Source: Aeoliella sp052161615 (GTDB lineage: Bacteria > Planctomycetota > Planctomycetia > Pirellulales > Lacipirellulaceae). Taken from it: DNA of 64,000 bases. The notes under the pieces are model-generated. The model was not told the DNA's origin. It did not search any database and worked only from the letters and a program-made list of their open reading frames with translations. Below are positions 26,682 to 36,200 of the stretch, piece after piece. Both the position numbers and the translations under genes were made by a program. Location: NCBI RefSeq assembly GCF_052161615.1, contig NZ_CP197417.1, forward strand, positions 3,224,001-3,288,000, read 5' to 3'. Numbering within the stretch: the stretch's first letter is position 1; every line of letters starts with the position of its first letter.

Positions 26682-27158
26682 TCAGATGACGAGCACGCAC
26701 TTCGCCAGGTGCGAGCGCACCGGTAGCGCACTGGCCTCGATAGAGCGCCGAATGCTTAACTCGCTAGCGTCACCTGCCTCGAAACGGGACGGGACGTGCG
26801 CCTCTAGGCCAAACGCAATCCAATCCACGCGGGGACCGAGCCAATCGATCTCGCTGCTCTCTTGAACGTGCCAAGCACATCGAGCGTGCTCGCAAACGTG
26901 TGGCGACTCAGGTGCTTCGTCGGCGGCCCCGCTTTGGTCTGGCGCCTCGCCATGCGAGTGACCGTGATGCGCGTGATGCGATCCTACGGTGTGGCAAAGG
27001 TCCGAGCATCCGTGCGAGTGACCCACCCCCTTCGAATGTCCACTGTGCCCGCAACACCCCACTATGGCATGCACCACGAGAGCGGCTGAAGTCAAAAGGT
27101 GAACGAAGAGCGCCATGACCGGTAGGTTATCGAAACCCGAGGCGGAGGAAAAGGCCAT
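26682..27158 (-). CDS. Small His/Cys-rich exported protein of the metal efflux operon
   Basis: 158 residues, not a family I recognise. A hydrophobic segment (MALFVHLLTSAALVVHAIVG) is followed by GCCGHSGHSKGVGHSHGC and HHAHHGHSHGE, giving over a dozen His and several Cys: a probable periplasmic metal-binding or sensing protein. The C-terminal half is ordinary and contains no His cluster. An alternative ATG at 27116 begins directly at the hydrophobic segment. The ATG chosen here is about 35 nt below the predicted transcription start. It is the first gene of the efflux run, so a buffering or chaperone role is reasonable inference. Confidence 0.7.
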   Translation of the reverse strand: MAFSSASGFDNLPVMALFVHLLTSAALVVHAIVGCCGHSGHSKGVGHSHGCSDLCHTVGSHHAHHGHSHGEAPDQSGAADEAPESPHVCEHARCAWHVQESSEIDWLGPRVDWIAFGLEAHVPSRFEAGDASELSIRRSIEASALPVRSHLAKCVLVI

Positions 27159-27199
27159 CAATCGCGACCGGCGAACTCAATCGGAGTTGGCTACCATCT

Positions 27200-27205
27200 A
27201 TTATA
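27200..27205 (-). promoter_or_regulatory. TATAAT -10 element of the metal efflux operon
   Basis: A perfect TATAAT on the minus strand in AGATATAATAG, with the start about 35-40 nt downstream of the expected transcription start. No good -35 hexamer is seen at 16-18 nt; a palindromic CGGCCG sits there instead, the arrangement expected of an activator-dependent promoter. Confidence 0.45.
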
Positions 27206-27296
27206 TCTCACTCCGGCCGAGGGGAAGCGCTGGAGCCTTTTTTTGGCCCGGTATTTGGCAGCTTCCGGTCGCCAACGTCCCGAATTGACTCCTTGC

Positions 27297-27316
27297 GACC
27301 GACATGCACGTCGGTC
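27297..27316 (-). terminator. Hairpin directly after the Na/Pi transporter stop codon
   Basis: GACCGAC / GTCGGTC, 7 bp with a 6-nt loop, starts at the nucleotide after the stop codon. No U-run follows on the minus strand, so termination is only suggested. Confidence 0.35.
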
Positions 27317-28999
27317 CTACTTCTCGCCCGAGATGGACTCGGCGACGTTTTGCGTATGGTCCAGCACCCGGACGTAAGCGTTCAGCGATGCCAGCAGCGC
27401 CACATTCACCAGCGGCGGCACCGTGCCTGTCGACAAATCGTCGAGATGCTGCCGGCGAAGTTGCTTGATATGGCTACGAATCCGCTTTGACGTGGCGCTC
27501 GTCTCCGTTTGGACGTTCCGATTGCCTTGTTTCAGTGCAACATTGACCGACGCGAGATGGGCAAGCAGCTCGGCGTTAAGACTATTGAGCCCACTCCGCT
27601 GATCGGGCGTAAATCGATGCCCATCGCGGCGCAACTTGCGATCAAACTCGTCGAGGTCGACGATGTAATCGCTGATCGACTCGAACTCGTCGGCCATGAA
27701 TAGGTGCCGCCGTGCTTCATCCGCCACTTTGTGCGGCACGTTGCCGGACAGCAGATTAGTAATGAATACCGCGATCTCATCTTGAATGGAGTCGAGCACC
27801 TGCTCGCGACGTTTCAGGCGATTGGCGAGCTCCTTATCCGGGTCATCCTGGTCACGGAGTTCGACCAACCACGTCAGCATCTTCTCACAGCCGCTTCCCA
27901 TCCGCTCGAGTTCGTGTTGCGACTGTTCGATGGCCAAGGCCGGAGTGTCCAGCATCCGGACATCAAGGTCTGTAAGATGTGCTTTTTCCTTGAAGTCCTT
28001 TGCGGGAACAATACGTTCCAGCAAACGGACGATCGCTGGAACAAAAGGAAGGAACAGAAGCGTATTGGCGATATTGAACATACTGTGTGTCGCCGCGATC
28101 GCCGCGGTAACGTGCGGGAACGTCGTTTCGCCGTCTACGACCTCCGTTACAGTTACGTCGTTGCTCAGTATCCACTGGATAAACCCGATGTACCATTGAA
28201 AGACCAACGTGATCCACAACACCCCGATAACATTGAATAGAACGTGGAAGTACGCCGCGCGTCGGGCATTGGTGGTCGTTCCCAGCGATGCTAGAAAGGC
28301 GGTGATGGTAGTGCCGATGTTCTCCCCCAGCACGAGAGCCGCCGCGGTGGGATAGGAGATTACGCCTTGGTAGGCCAGGGAAATCGTGATGCCTAGCGTG
28401 GCAGAAGAGGATTGAAGAACGGTGGTCAGAACGCAGCCGACAATTGCACACTGCAGGACGCCGAAGTAGCTATCGGCCTGAAAGCGATGGAACCACGCTT
28501 CGAAGTCAGGCATTTCCTTAATCGTAGCGCAGGCGTCTTTCATTAGCTCCAGGCCAAAGAACACCATGCCACACCCCATGACAACCATCGCCCAGTAGCG
28601 ATAGCGATCGCCGCGCGAAAATAGATAGACAAATGCCGCGGCTCCCAGCATGGGCAATCCGTACTTGCCTATGTTAAGCACCAAGATCCAGCCCGTGATC
28701 GTTGTGCCAATATTGGCACCCATGATCACGCCCACCGCCTGAACCAATGTCATAATTCCGCTGTTAACGAATCCCACCACCATCACGGTTGTGATAGAAC
28801 TGGACTGAACTACGCAGGTAACCAGTACACCGACCAAGATGGCTAGCAAACGATTGCTGGTAATCGCATTGATCATCTGCCGCAGCGTGTCGCCAGCCAC
28901 GGCCTGCATACCCTCGGACATGTACTTCATGCCGAGCAGAAAGATCCCTAACCCACCAATGAGTTCGCAGACGAGTTGCACCAGAGAAGTAAAATTCAA
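27317..28999 (-). CDS. Na+/phosphate cotransporter-like protein with PhoU-like C-terminal domain
   Basis: 560-residue membrane protein of the Na/Pi cotransporter (NptA/YjbB) family. The two inverted QSSS repeats are at residues near 65 (CVVQSSSITTVM) and near 195 (TVLQSSSATLG), each in a membrane segment. About eight hydrophobic helices precede a cytoplasmic helical PhoU-like tail from about residue 345. The first codon is TTG, the only in-frame start giving a complete first helix. The likely role is sodium-coupled transport or export of phosphate. It is divergent from the small hypothetical gene and shares a 107-nt promoter region with it. Confidence 0.92.
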   Translation of the reverse strand: MNFTSLVQLVCELIGGLGIFLLGMKYMSEGMQAVAGDTLRQMINAITSNRLLAILVGVLVTCVVQSSSITTVMVVGFVNSGIMTLVQAVGVIMGANIGTTITGWILVLNIGKYGLPMLGAAAFVYLFSRGDRYRYWAMVVMGCGMVFFGLELMKDACATIKEMPDFEAWFHRFQADSYFGVLQCAIVGCVLTTVLQSSSATLGITISLAYQGVISYPTAAALVLGENIGTTITAFLASLGTTTNARRAAYFHVLFNVIGVLWITLVFQWYIGFIQWILSNDVTVTEVVDGETTFPHVTAAIAATHSMFNIANTLLFLPFVPAIVRLLERIVPAKDFKEKAHLTDLDVRMLDTPALAIEQSQHELERMGSGCEKMLTWLVELRDQDDPDKELANRLKRREQVLDSIQDEIAVFITNLLSGNVPHKVADEARRHLFMADEFESISDYIVDLDEFDRKLRRDGHRFTPDQRSGLNSLNAELLAHLASVNVALKQGNRNVQTETSATSKRIRSHIKQLRRQHLDDLSTGTVPPLVNVALLASLNAYVRVLDHTQNVAESISGEK

Positions 29000-29106
29000 A
29001 AGTCCGCACCCGAAAAGAAGTATTGTTAAGATTAGGTTAAGAGATTAACTTGCCTACGAGTATAAATAGCACTCGGACGTTTGTAACCCGGCAGGGAATA
29101 TTTGCG

Positions 29107-29409
29107 GTGGAAAAGCAGTTGAAACCAGGAGATTGGGTCATTTACCGCAAACAGAAGCGGAGCACCTCGCCCGGTCCGCGGGCGAAACTGGTGTCCGCCG
29201 CCCCCCAGGGAGAAACCTACACCTACATGGTTGATAAGTTCTGGGTGGTCAAGCAGTTACAGGGGGACAAGCAGGTAGTGCTCGTGACCCGCACCGGAAA
29301 GCAGCACACGGTGGATCTATCGACCCCTAATCTTCGCCCTGCTCGCTGGTGGGAGCGTTGGATCTACCGGGATCGGTTTCGCGAAACCGAGTTGCTGCTA
29401 GAGAAGTAA
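29107..29409 (+). CDS. Conserved planctomycete hypothetical protein
   Basis: 100-residue soluble protein, without known function. Core LKPGDWVIYRKQKRSTSPGPRAK then YTYMVDKFWVV and a basic C-terminal end (RWWERWIYRDRFRE). The GTG start has AGGGA 9 nt upstream; a TTG 57 nt further upstream would add 19 residues. High Lys/Arg/Trp content and absence of a signal peptide suggest a cytoplasmic nucleic-acid- or ribosome-associated protein, which is guesswork. It is the only plus-strand gene between 4 kb and 51 kb. Confidence 0.65.
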   Translation: MEKQLKPGDWVIYRKQKRSTSPGPRAKLVSAAPQGETYTYMVDKFWVVKQLQGDKQVVLVTRTGKQHTVDLSTPNLRPARWWERWIYRDRFRETELLLEK

Positions 29410-29423
29410 GGCCGCCCAGCGTC

Positions 29424-30875
29424 TTACGGCCCGGTCGATGCCGAAGCCCCACCCGCCGCCTCGCGCTTGAGTTCCTGCACCAAACCAGGAGCAAGAAACT
29501 CGGCTAGCACGTCCCGCGTCTGATTGAACATCTGCTCGATCCTCGCTTGGATCTTCGGATCGCTGCTGGTGACGAGGCGCTCCTGCTGACGAATCCGCTG
29601 CTGCTCGAACTCGGTGGCGGATGGCATGCCCTCTAGCTCGCGGATCAGTGCGTTCGCGCCTTCAAGATCGCGTGCCTTGATCTTCACGCGAATTCGCGAG
29701 GCCAGGATGTTCCGCCGCGCCACTAGGTCGATCAATTCCTCATGGATACCGGCGAGTTTCCCCTCGGCTTCCAGCCGCTTGCGGTCGTCGGCTAAGGGAG
29801 CATTCACTACGCCATCCACGCCCGGAACAACGGGGATCTTTGCAATCCACTGACCGCCGCTTTGGATCATGGCAATCTGGATTGGAGTCTTTCCGGATGG
29901 GATACTGATTGCTCCGTCGTCGTCCGACTTGCCGATAAATTCATTCTCTTCGCTGTCCGAATCACGGCGATAGACACGGAAGCCAGCCAAGGGCTCGTCG
30001 TCGCTGGCCCGCGAATGCAGCCGAAGTTGAGTGGTCGCACCTGAAGGACGGACGATTGTCGCAAGTTGGTCGATGCGGCCTCGCTGTCGAGTGCCGAGCG
30101 GGGCCTTGGTGTGGCTTACTATCGTTGCCGTAGGCGATTCGCCCTCATCGAGCGTCAGGTAAGTCCACGCAACGGGCTGAATACCATCTTCAACGGGGAG
30201 GCCATCGCGGTCCGTGCGACGAAGATAAGGACGCATCACTTGCCCAGGCGACACCAACTCCGACTGCCCCTCCACACGAGGAAGCTTCGAACCGCGGAAC
30301 TGAAGCTCGACCTTTGTAGGGTCTTCGCGGTTCACTCGAAATGTGGCCATTGGGGTGAATGCCTCGCACACTTGGCTGAATGCCAACTCGGGCAGCTCTG
30401 CACCTTCGCGAGTGGTAGCCCGCCAAATGGGTCCCCATTTCTCCAGTAGGGAATCGTACTCTTGGGCGAGCACTTCGAAGCCAATCTTCGACTCCTTGAG
30501 CTGGAGCACGATTAACTTGTCGAACTCTCGGCGAGCTGTCGACAAGGCCTCGTCCGACAGGGCCACGATTTCGGATTTGGTGGGACGCTGCGATCCCGGA
30601 GGGAGTGCGTCAATTGTCAGCCGCCACATCGGCCCGAACGAGCTTCGCGCTCGCGAACGCAAGTGCACGGGGAGCGTGTCTGCGAGCCGTGCTTGCCAGG
30701 ACGCTGACAATTGATCGTCGAGCAGAACCTGAACACGGTAGGGCGAAACCTCCCAGTAGCGATCCACCGTCGCGGCCTGCGAATCTCCTAGGGCGCAAGT
30801 GAAGGCTAACGCGAGGAAAAACCACACGTGACTTGCCACGACGGGAAGTTCGAACTTGCAATCACGATAGTTCAC
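29424..30875 (-). CDS. Secreted hypothetical protein, last gene of the ExbB/ExbD operon
   Basis: 483 residues, unrecognised. Signal peptide SHVWFFLALAFTCALGDSQA, then a mixed domain with YWEVSPYRVQVLLDDQ and a later segment (LAGFRVYRRDSDSEENEFIGKSDDDGAISI) like a fibronectin/carboxypeptidase-regulatory repeat; the C-terminal 120 residues are helical (coiled-coil-like, KRLEAEGKLAGIHEELIDLV). The GTG start overlaps the TGA of the preceding gene (GTGA), so the two are translationally coupled, which makes a periplasmic partner role for it and the solute-binding protein likely. Convergent with the small hypothetical gene, 14 nt apart. Confidence 0.75.
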   Translation of the reverse strand: MNYRDCKFELPVVASHVWFFLALAFTCALGDSQAATVDRYWEVSPYRVQVLLDDQLSASWQARLADTLPVHLRSRARSSFGPMWRLTIDALPPGSQRPTKSEIVALSDEALSTARREFDKLIVLQLKESKIGFEVLAQEYDSLLEKWGPIWRATTREGAELPELAFSQVCEAFTPMATFRVNREDPTKVELQFRGSKLPRVEGQSELVSPGQVMRPYLRRTDRDGLPVEDGIQPVAWTYLTLDEGESPTATIVSHTKAPLGTRQRGRIDQLATIVRPSGATTQLRLHSRASDDEPLAGFRVYRRDSDSEENEFIGKSDDDGAISIPSGKTPIQIAMIQSGGQWIAKIPVVPGVDGVVNAPLADDRKRLEAEGKLAGIHEELIDLVARRNILASRIRVKIKARDLEGANALIRELEGMPSATEFEQQRIRQQERLVTSSDPKIQARIEQMFNQTRDVLAEFLAPGLVQELKREAAGGASASTGP

Positions 30876-33190
30876 AGTCGCTCTGCCTTGTACTCGAGTT
30901 GCCAATCGGCGAGATCCTGGAACAGTTGCACCGGCTGCGGCGAGATGCCGCTGAGCTCCTGGCGGTACGCGAAGTAATTCACTGTTTGCCACAACGGAAT
31001 CACGGGGAGGTCGGTACTGGCGATATCGTGAATCTCGTAAAGTCGAGTACGGACATCGTTCCAGTTGCGGGCGGCATCCAGCCGGTCCAGGGCGAGACGC
31101 ATGACATCGCTCGCTCCGCCAAGCACTCCTTCGGACCCCAGCAATCGTCGCGCATCGGCCACCGGCTCCCAAGCGCTAAGTTCAACGTACTTGAGATCCA
31201 CCAGTTCGTCCGCCTTCTGCATTTCTTCCGTCGACAGCTCTATGACCTCAATGGGAATCCCTATAGCGTTGAGGTCCTTCGCAATCTCCGTACAGGCAGT
31301 TCGTGCTACGGCGTCTCTCGAGTGTCCCAGTTTCAGCGTCGGCATTGGCGCGTCTCCAGGCTCTTTGACGCCGGCGGCCTTTTGAACATTATTCCAAGCG
31401 GCGTTCGACAAAACGATCGCCATGTACGGATCATAAGGCCGGGGATCGATCTGTCCGTTGTAGCCGTAGCGAATGGGATCACTCCGTTCGATACCGGCGG
31501 GAAATGGACCGCTTACTGTTTGGAAGCCTGGCGTTGCCCGTCCCGCCAACAAGACCTTATTAACAAATCGTTCGCGGTCCACGCCGTAGCAAAGCGCTCG
31601 GCGAAACTCCCGTTGCTCCGTAAGCGGCGAGCGGCCCGTGGGAACCAATGCGTGCGTCGTCGGCAATCGATAACTATCGACCACCACACCGTCGGCCGCC
31701 TTCAACGTTTCCACCTGCCAAGGGGGGATGCGATCGACCACGTCCACTGCGCCCTGCGTTAACGCACTCAGTAGCTTATCGTCGTCTTCGAAGACTCGTT
31801 CATGCACTTCGGCAATCGCACCGCGGCGGTCCCCTTGCGATTCAAAGCGAATTAAATCGTCCTGCCGCTCGGCCATTTCGAATCTCCCGCGGTCGCTTGC
31901 GGCGGCAAGTGCGCTCGACATGGGCAGTGTGAGAAGCGATTCGGGGCGGACGTGCGGGTGGGGAAACTGAAGTCGCACGTCGCCGGGGTATTCTACGGTT
32001 ACCTGTTTCAAGAGGTCGGCAAGCTGCGGACTGGCCGCGCCGCTCGACAGGTTCGCGGCGTCCAAAAGTTGCCGAGCCAGAGCCGAGGAAGCAAGGCTTA
32101 CGTCCATCGGAGACGTCGACTGAGGGTCGGCTAGTTGGAACAATAGCTCCATACCCGAAGGGTTCAACTCAAGCTGCCCCAGCGATGACAGGTACTCGCC
32201 CCCTTCGGCGGTGTAGCCTCGCAGTTCGACGATCGTCGGGCTGACCAAGGCGGCGGCCCGCGCCGAGGCTGGACTGTCGAGACGATGCTCCGGCTCAGCG
32301 GGCGAGCGTTCGAGCACACCCAACGTCACGACGGGATGCTCGCGCTGAATGCGGGACTGCAACTCCTTCACGCCGGCAAGTTCGGGCCACACGCCGACGG
32401 CCTGGGCAAGTGCCGTCCGCGCAGCTAGATACTGGCCCTGATTGGCAAGTCGCTGCGCTTCGGCCATTTGCGCGGCAGCGGCACGCTCGAATTTCTGCCG
32501 CCACGCACCAACCACCGAGACTTGCAGACCTTTGAAGGTCTGAGCAACCACGTCCAGGGTCATGCGAGCAGCTCTGTAGTTCTTCGCCTGCAGGTACTGC
32601 TCGATGATTTTTCCTGCGACGGTGTCTACAGCACTGGCAAGTCCATTGGCTTTTGGCGAACGTTCGTACAAGCTGCCGAGGATCGCGAGCGACCGGTCGT
32701 ACTCACCAGCTTTAAACGCGGCCAACGCGTTGGCTTGCAGATAACGAGCCACGGCTTCATCGAGCCTGCGCGTCTGCGGGGCTTTGTTGAGCAGATGAGC
32801 GTAGTAAGGATAAGCCGCGTCAAACTCGCCGGCCTCCGATAGCCGAACGGCTTCCTGCAAGATCATGTCCTCGAACAAGTCGATTCGAGCGATACCCGTC
32901 CAAGGGATCGAGTACTCGGCAGTCGCGACTTTGGCGTCGAGTAACCGTACGGCTAGATCGCCACCTGCTGGCATCACCGATGGAGCATTGCGCGAGCCGT
33001 CGGGAAATCGCATCGGCATAACCGACACCGACTCGCCCGATTTCAGCACCACCCGATCGAATGGCGGCTGCATGTAGAGCGGGCCATTATCACCGGCTTG
33101 CCCGGACACCGTCTGGGGTAGGCACACCATCGCCGTGGCCATAAGCAGGGCGGCAACGATTAATCGGCGGTGAAACAGCGATGAAACCAA
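30872..33190 (-). CDS. TPR repeat plus oligopeptide-binding (SBP family 5)-like secreted protein
   Basis: 772 residues. Signal peptide at the N terminus (RRLIVAALLMATAMVCLPQT), then a helical TPR-like part at about 100-290 (EAGEFDAAYPYYAHLLNKAPQ, YDRSLAILGSLYERSP). The C-terminal two thirds resembles an extracellular solute-binding protein of family 5: RRALCYGVDRERFVNKVLLAG, PRPYDPYMA, and KDLNAIGIPIEVIEL. No ABC permease or ATPase is nearby, so it is unlikely to be a normal oligopeptide transporter part. The start is TTG, since the next ATG would remove the signal peptide. It sits 54 nt after the large propeller gene. Confidence 0.8.
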   Translation of the reverse strand: MVSSLFHRRLIVAALLMATAMVCLPQTVSGQAGDNGPLYMQPPFDRVVLKSGESVSVMPMRFPDGSRNAPSVMPAGGDLAVRLLDAKVATAEYSIPWTGIARIDLFEDMILQEAVRLSEAGEFDAAYPYYAHLLNKAPQTRRLDEAVARYLQANALAAFKAGEYDRSLAILGSLYERSPKANGLASAVDTVAGKIIEQYLQAKNYRAARMTLDVVAQTFKGLQVSVVGAWRQKFERAAAAQMAEAQRLANQGQYLAARTALAQAVGVWPELAGVKELQSRIQREHPVVTLGVLERSPAEPEHRLDSPASARAAALVSPTIVELRGYTAEGGEYLSSLGQLELNPSGMELLFQLADPQSTSPMDVSLASSALARQLLDAANLSSGAASPQLADLLKQVTVEYPGDVRLQFPHPHVRPESLLTLPMSSALAAASDRGRFEMAERQDDLIRFESQGDRRGAIAEVHERVFEDDDKLLSALTQGAVDVVDRIPPWQVETLKAADGVVVDSYRLPTTHALVPTGRSPLTEQREFRRALCYGVDRERFVNKVLLAGRATPGFQTVSGPFPAGIERSDPIRYGYNGQIDPRPYDPYMAIVLSNAAWNNVQKAAGVKEPGDAPMPTLKLGHSRDAVARTACTEIAKDLNAIGIPIEVIELSTEEMQKADELVDLKYVELSAWEPVADARRLLGSEGVLGGASDVMRLALDRLDAARNWNDVRTRLYEIHDIASTDLPVIPLWQTVNYFAYRQELSGISPQPVQLFQDLADWQLEYKAERL

Positions 33191-33244
33191 CTTGCAATCC
33201 GAGTTCAGAGTGTTTTCCAGCGGCTACCTTGGCAACTCATGCCA

Positions 33245-36200
33245 CTAAGGTGTTTCGAGTACCAGCAGTGTGCTATCTTCCGCCGCGACTACCAAGCGAT
33301 TGTTGAGCAGCACTGGTCCCGCCGCGATGGGCTCGCCAGCATCAATGCGTCCCTGCTCGCTACCATCGGCGAGGCTCAGCTTCAGCACAGTGCCATCTTG
33401 CGACGCAACGTAAACCTGTTCGCCCACGACGAGCGGCGGACCGGCAAGTTTCGCCACGTTCAGAGGTACTTGCCACGCAACTTTCCCAGCCCCATCGATT
33501 GCGAGCAGATTCTCCGCTGTTGCCGCGAGCACCACACCACCTGCGCGGAATGGCCCCCAAAGGACACTTGCGCCGGGGCTTACTGGCTCGCCTGGCTCAA
33601 GGCTGGGCAGCTGAAGGACCACCAGCTGGCCAGTCTCCGCTAGCGCGACTGCGGCGCCGTCGATGGCGACAAATCCGCTCGCCAACGGTGCAGCGCTCAA
33701 GTTCGCCTCGGCCATAGGGGTAAGCGATCCACCAGGCTCCAGATCGAGTAGATAGACCTTTGTCACGCCATCGGTGATCAGCACCTGACTCTCGTCGATC
33801 GCGGAGGCTGGCTTCCATTCGACCGATCGCCCCGCATCGAGTGGCGGTTGGAACGGGGCAGCTAGGGGCTTACCCGATTTGGCGTCGAGGGCAAATACTT
33901 GGCCAACGGACAAAGGGGCGATCCATCCTTCACCAACTGCCGTAGGACGGCACGCGAGCGGCGACGGAAGCGCCACCTTAGCCAATGGTTGTGCTCCACT
34001 AGGAGAGTAAAGCAGCACGTGTGCCACGCCAGGCGAGGCAAACACCGCGGCACCACCCGACAACAGCTCGCCGTACTGATAAATGGTCGGAACCGTCTCT
34101 TCGGTTGGTTGCGGAAGCGCTTCGTTCTGCACCCGTGTGCGAATCGCGTTGGGGTCGAAGCGGAACACCTGCCCATTGGCATCAGCCAGAAGTAGGGCCA
34201 CGGGTTCCGTACTCGCCAGTGGATCGTCGGCTGGCGGGGCACCGATGTCCGTTTCCCACATGGGCGCCCCGTTACTCACGTTCGAGGCGGCTACCGTAAA
34301 GCCCGCATAGCGGCGACGGGCACGCGTGTGAAACAACACGCCATCTCGCACCTGAAGCGGTGCAACGTACTGCGAACGATTGAAGTCGTCCTCCAGCGCA
34401 CTGACGGTGAGTCGATTCCCTGCAGGAGCGACTGTGTACTTCGACAGCGCGTTCTCCGCCAGCCAAATGTTTCCTTCTTGAACCAACGCGTAGCGTACTG
34501 CGGGCTGCGAACTTCGTGCGGCGCGGCTGGCGAGCAGCGTCATGGGCTCACCCTCGGCACCCACGCTCACGTCGTAAACAGCAACTTCGCCCCGATCCGT
34601 GACAAACGTTACGCGTCGCCCCTCGACCATCGGCTGCGTGACCACCCGCCCTGTTACACGTTCCTCCTTCAAGACGCGCGACAGCGCGCCATTGGACTCC
34701 GTCGAGTAGAGACGGATCTTCGATGTGTCGGACCCTTCATTCTGGGCAACAAGCACCTTGTCCAGGACTACCGCCGGCGGAGCGACTATCGCACCACGAT
34801 CGTGATTCGAGTAGAAGACGCCAAGGCATGTGTAGTCGGCTAATGAAACGGTGTAGATACTCGACCGTTCGCCCACGACGTAGGCAACCTTCGTTTGCAG
34901 GTTCACCGCCGGTGAAACACGAAGCGGCTGTGCGAACTGAACGAAGCCTTTCTGGTTGCCCGTGTTTCCGTCCACGACATACAACTTGCCCGATGCACCA
35001 GCAAGCAACACGACTTCGCCTGCAACCACAGGGGCGGCGACTTCGTCGTCGAGCACGAGTCGCCAGAGCGGGTTCCCCGTAGCAAGTTCCACCCGCATTA
35101 AAGTTTGCTGCGGCTTGTTTTCCGCACCTGCTCGCCACTGAAGCAACAAGACATCGCTGCCGATGCTTACCGGATTAGTCGGCGATAGAGACGGGCCCGT
35201 GTATTTTCGCCACAGAACGCTTCCCGACCCTGCATCGATTCCGTAGGCCGCGCCACTCACTTGGACGCAAATCGGGCCAGTGGCAGGCGATGTGCCTGGC
35301 ACTCTGCGGTTCGCTACCGCTAGTGCCGCCACCACGCTACCTGACTCGGCCCCCGCCTGGGCGTTCACGGACTCTTCGACGAAGCGAATGTTCTGCTGCT
35401 CCGCGGCAGAGATTTTCGCCAGCGCCTCGGCGAGCCGCTCATTGCCGATCAAAGAGGGATGTTTCTCCAGTAATTCCTCTTGCGCGGTAAACGCGACGGA
35501 CGTCTGCCCATCGGCGACCGACTTCTCCATCGCGGCCAAGGTCACTTCGAGATCCGTCAGCGATTGCTGACGGCGTTCGATGCGGTCCAGCGTTTCGCGG
35601 ATGCCCTCGAGTTCTGTCGTATCGCGGCGCGACTTCGGAATGTACTTGGTATTGTTGGTCCACCCGAGCGCAGTTTTGGCTTTGTCAAATACCTTTTGCG
35701 TATCTTCGATACTTTCACTCTTTTCAGCCTGGTCGGCGAGTCCGCGGGCAATTCTTGGCAATAGATCGCTCAGGTCTTCTTCCGCTCGGTTGAAGTCTCG
35801 CTCCAAATCGATGTCATTAAGTTCCTTCTCGGCAGTATCGAAGGCGACTTCAGGGCCACCCGTCTCTAACAGATTGCGGATGCGAGCCATCGCCAGCTCC
35901 ACGCGGGCTTGGCTGTGCTCGGCATGATTGGGATAGTCGGCGTCGAACTTCTCGTAATTGGCGATGGCGTTGCTGTAGGAGCCAGCTTGCATCGCGTCGC
36001 GCGCCGCCGACAGGACGTTATCCGCGTTCTCGGCGAACATGATGTACCAAATGAGCGTGCCGACGATGACCATCAGCACCAACGATCCGCCACCAATCAG
36101 CAGCAGGGGCGAGTCCCACTCGTTGTCGTTCTTCCCCTTCTTTTTCTTCTTCTTTTTCTTGGACGATTTCGATTCGGCGGGGGCTTCCGCTGTCGGGTCG

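Noticed and set aside
36120..36160. Frameshift-prone poly-lysine run in the propeller gene
   Set aside because: The repeated lysine codons are a mix of AAG and AAA in frame with continuous coding and the membrane helix follows as expected.
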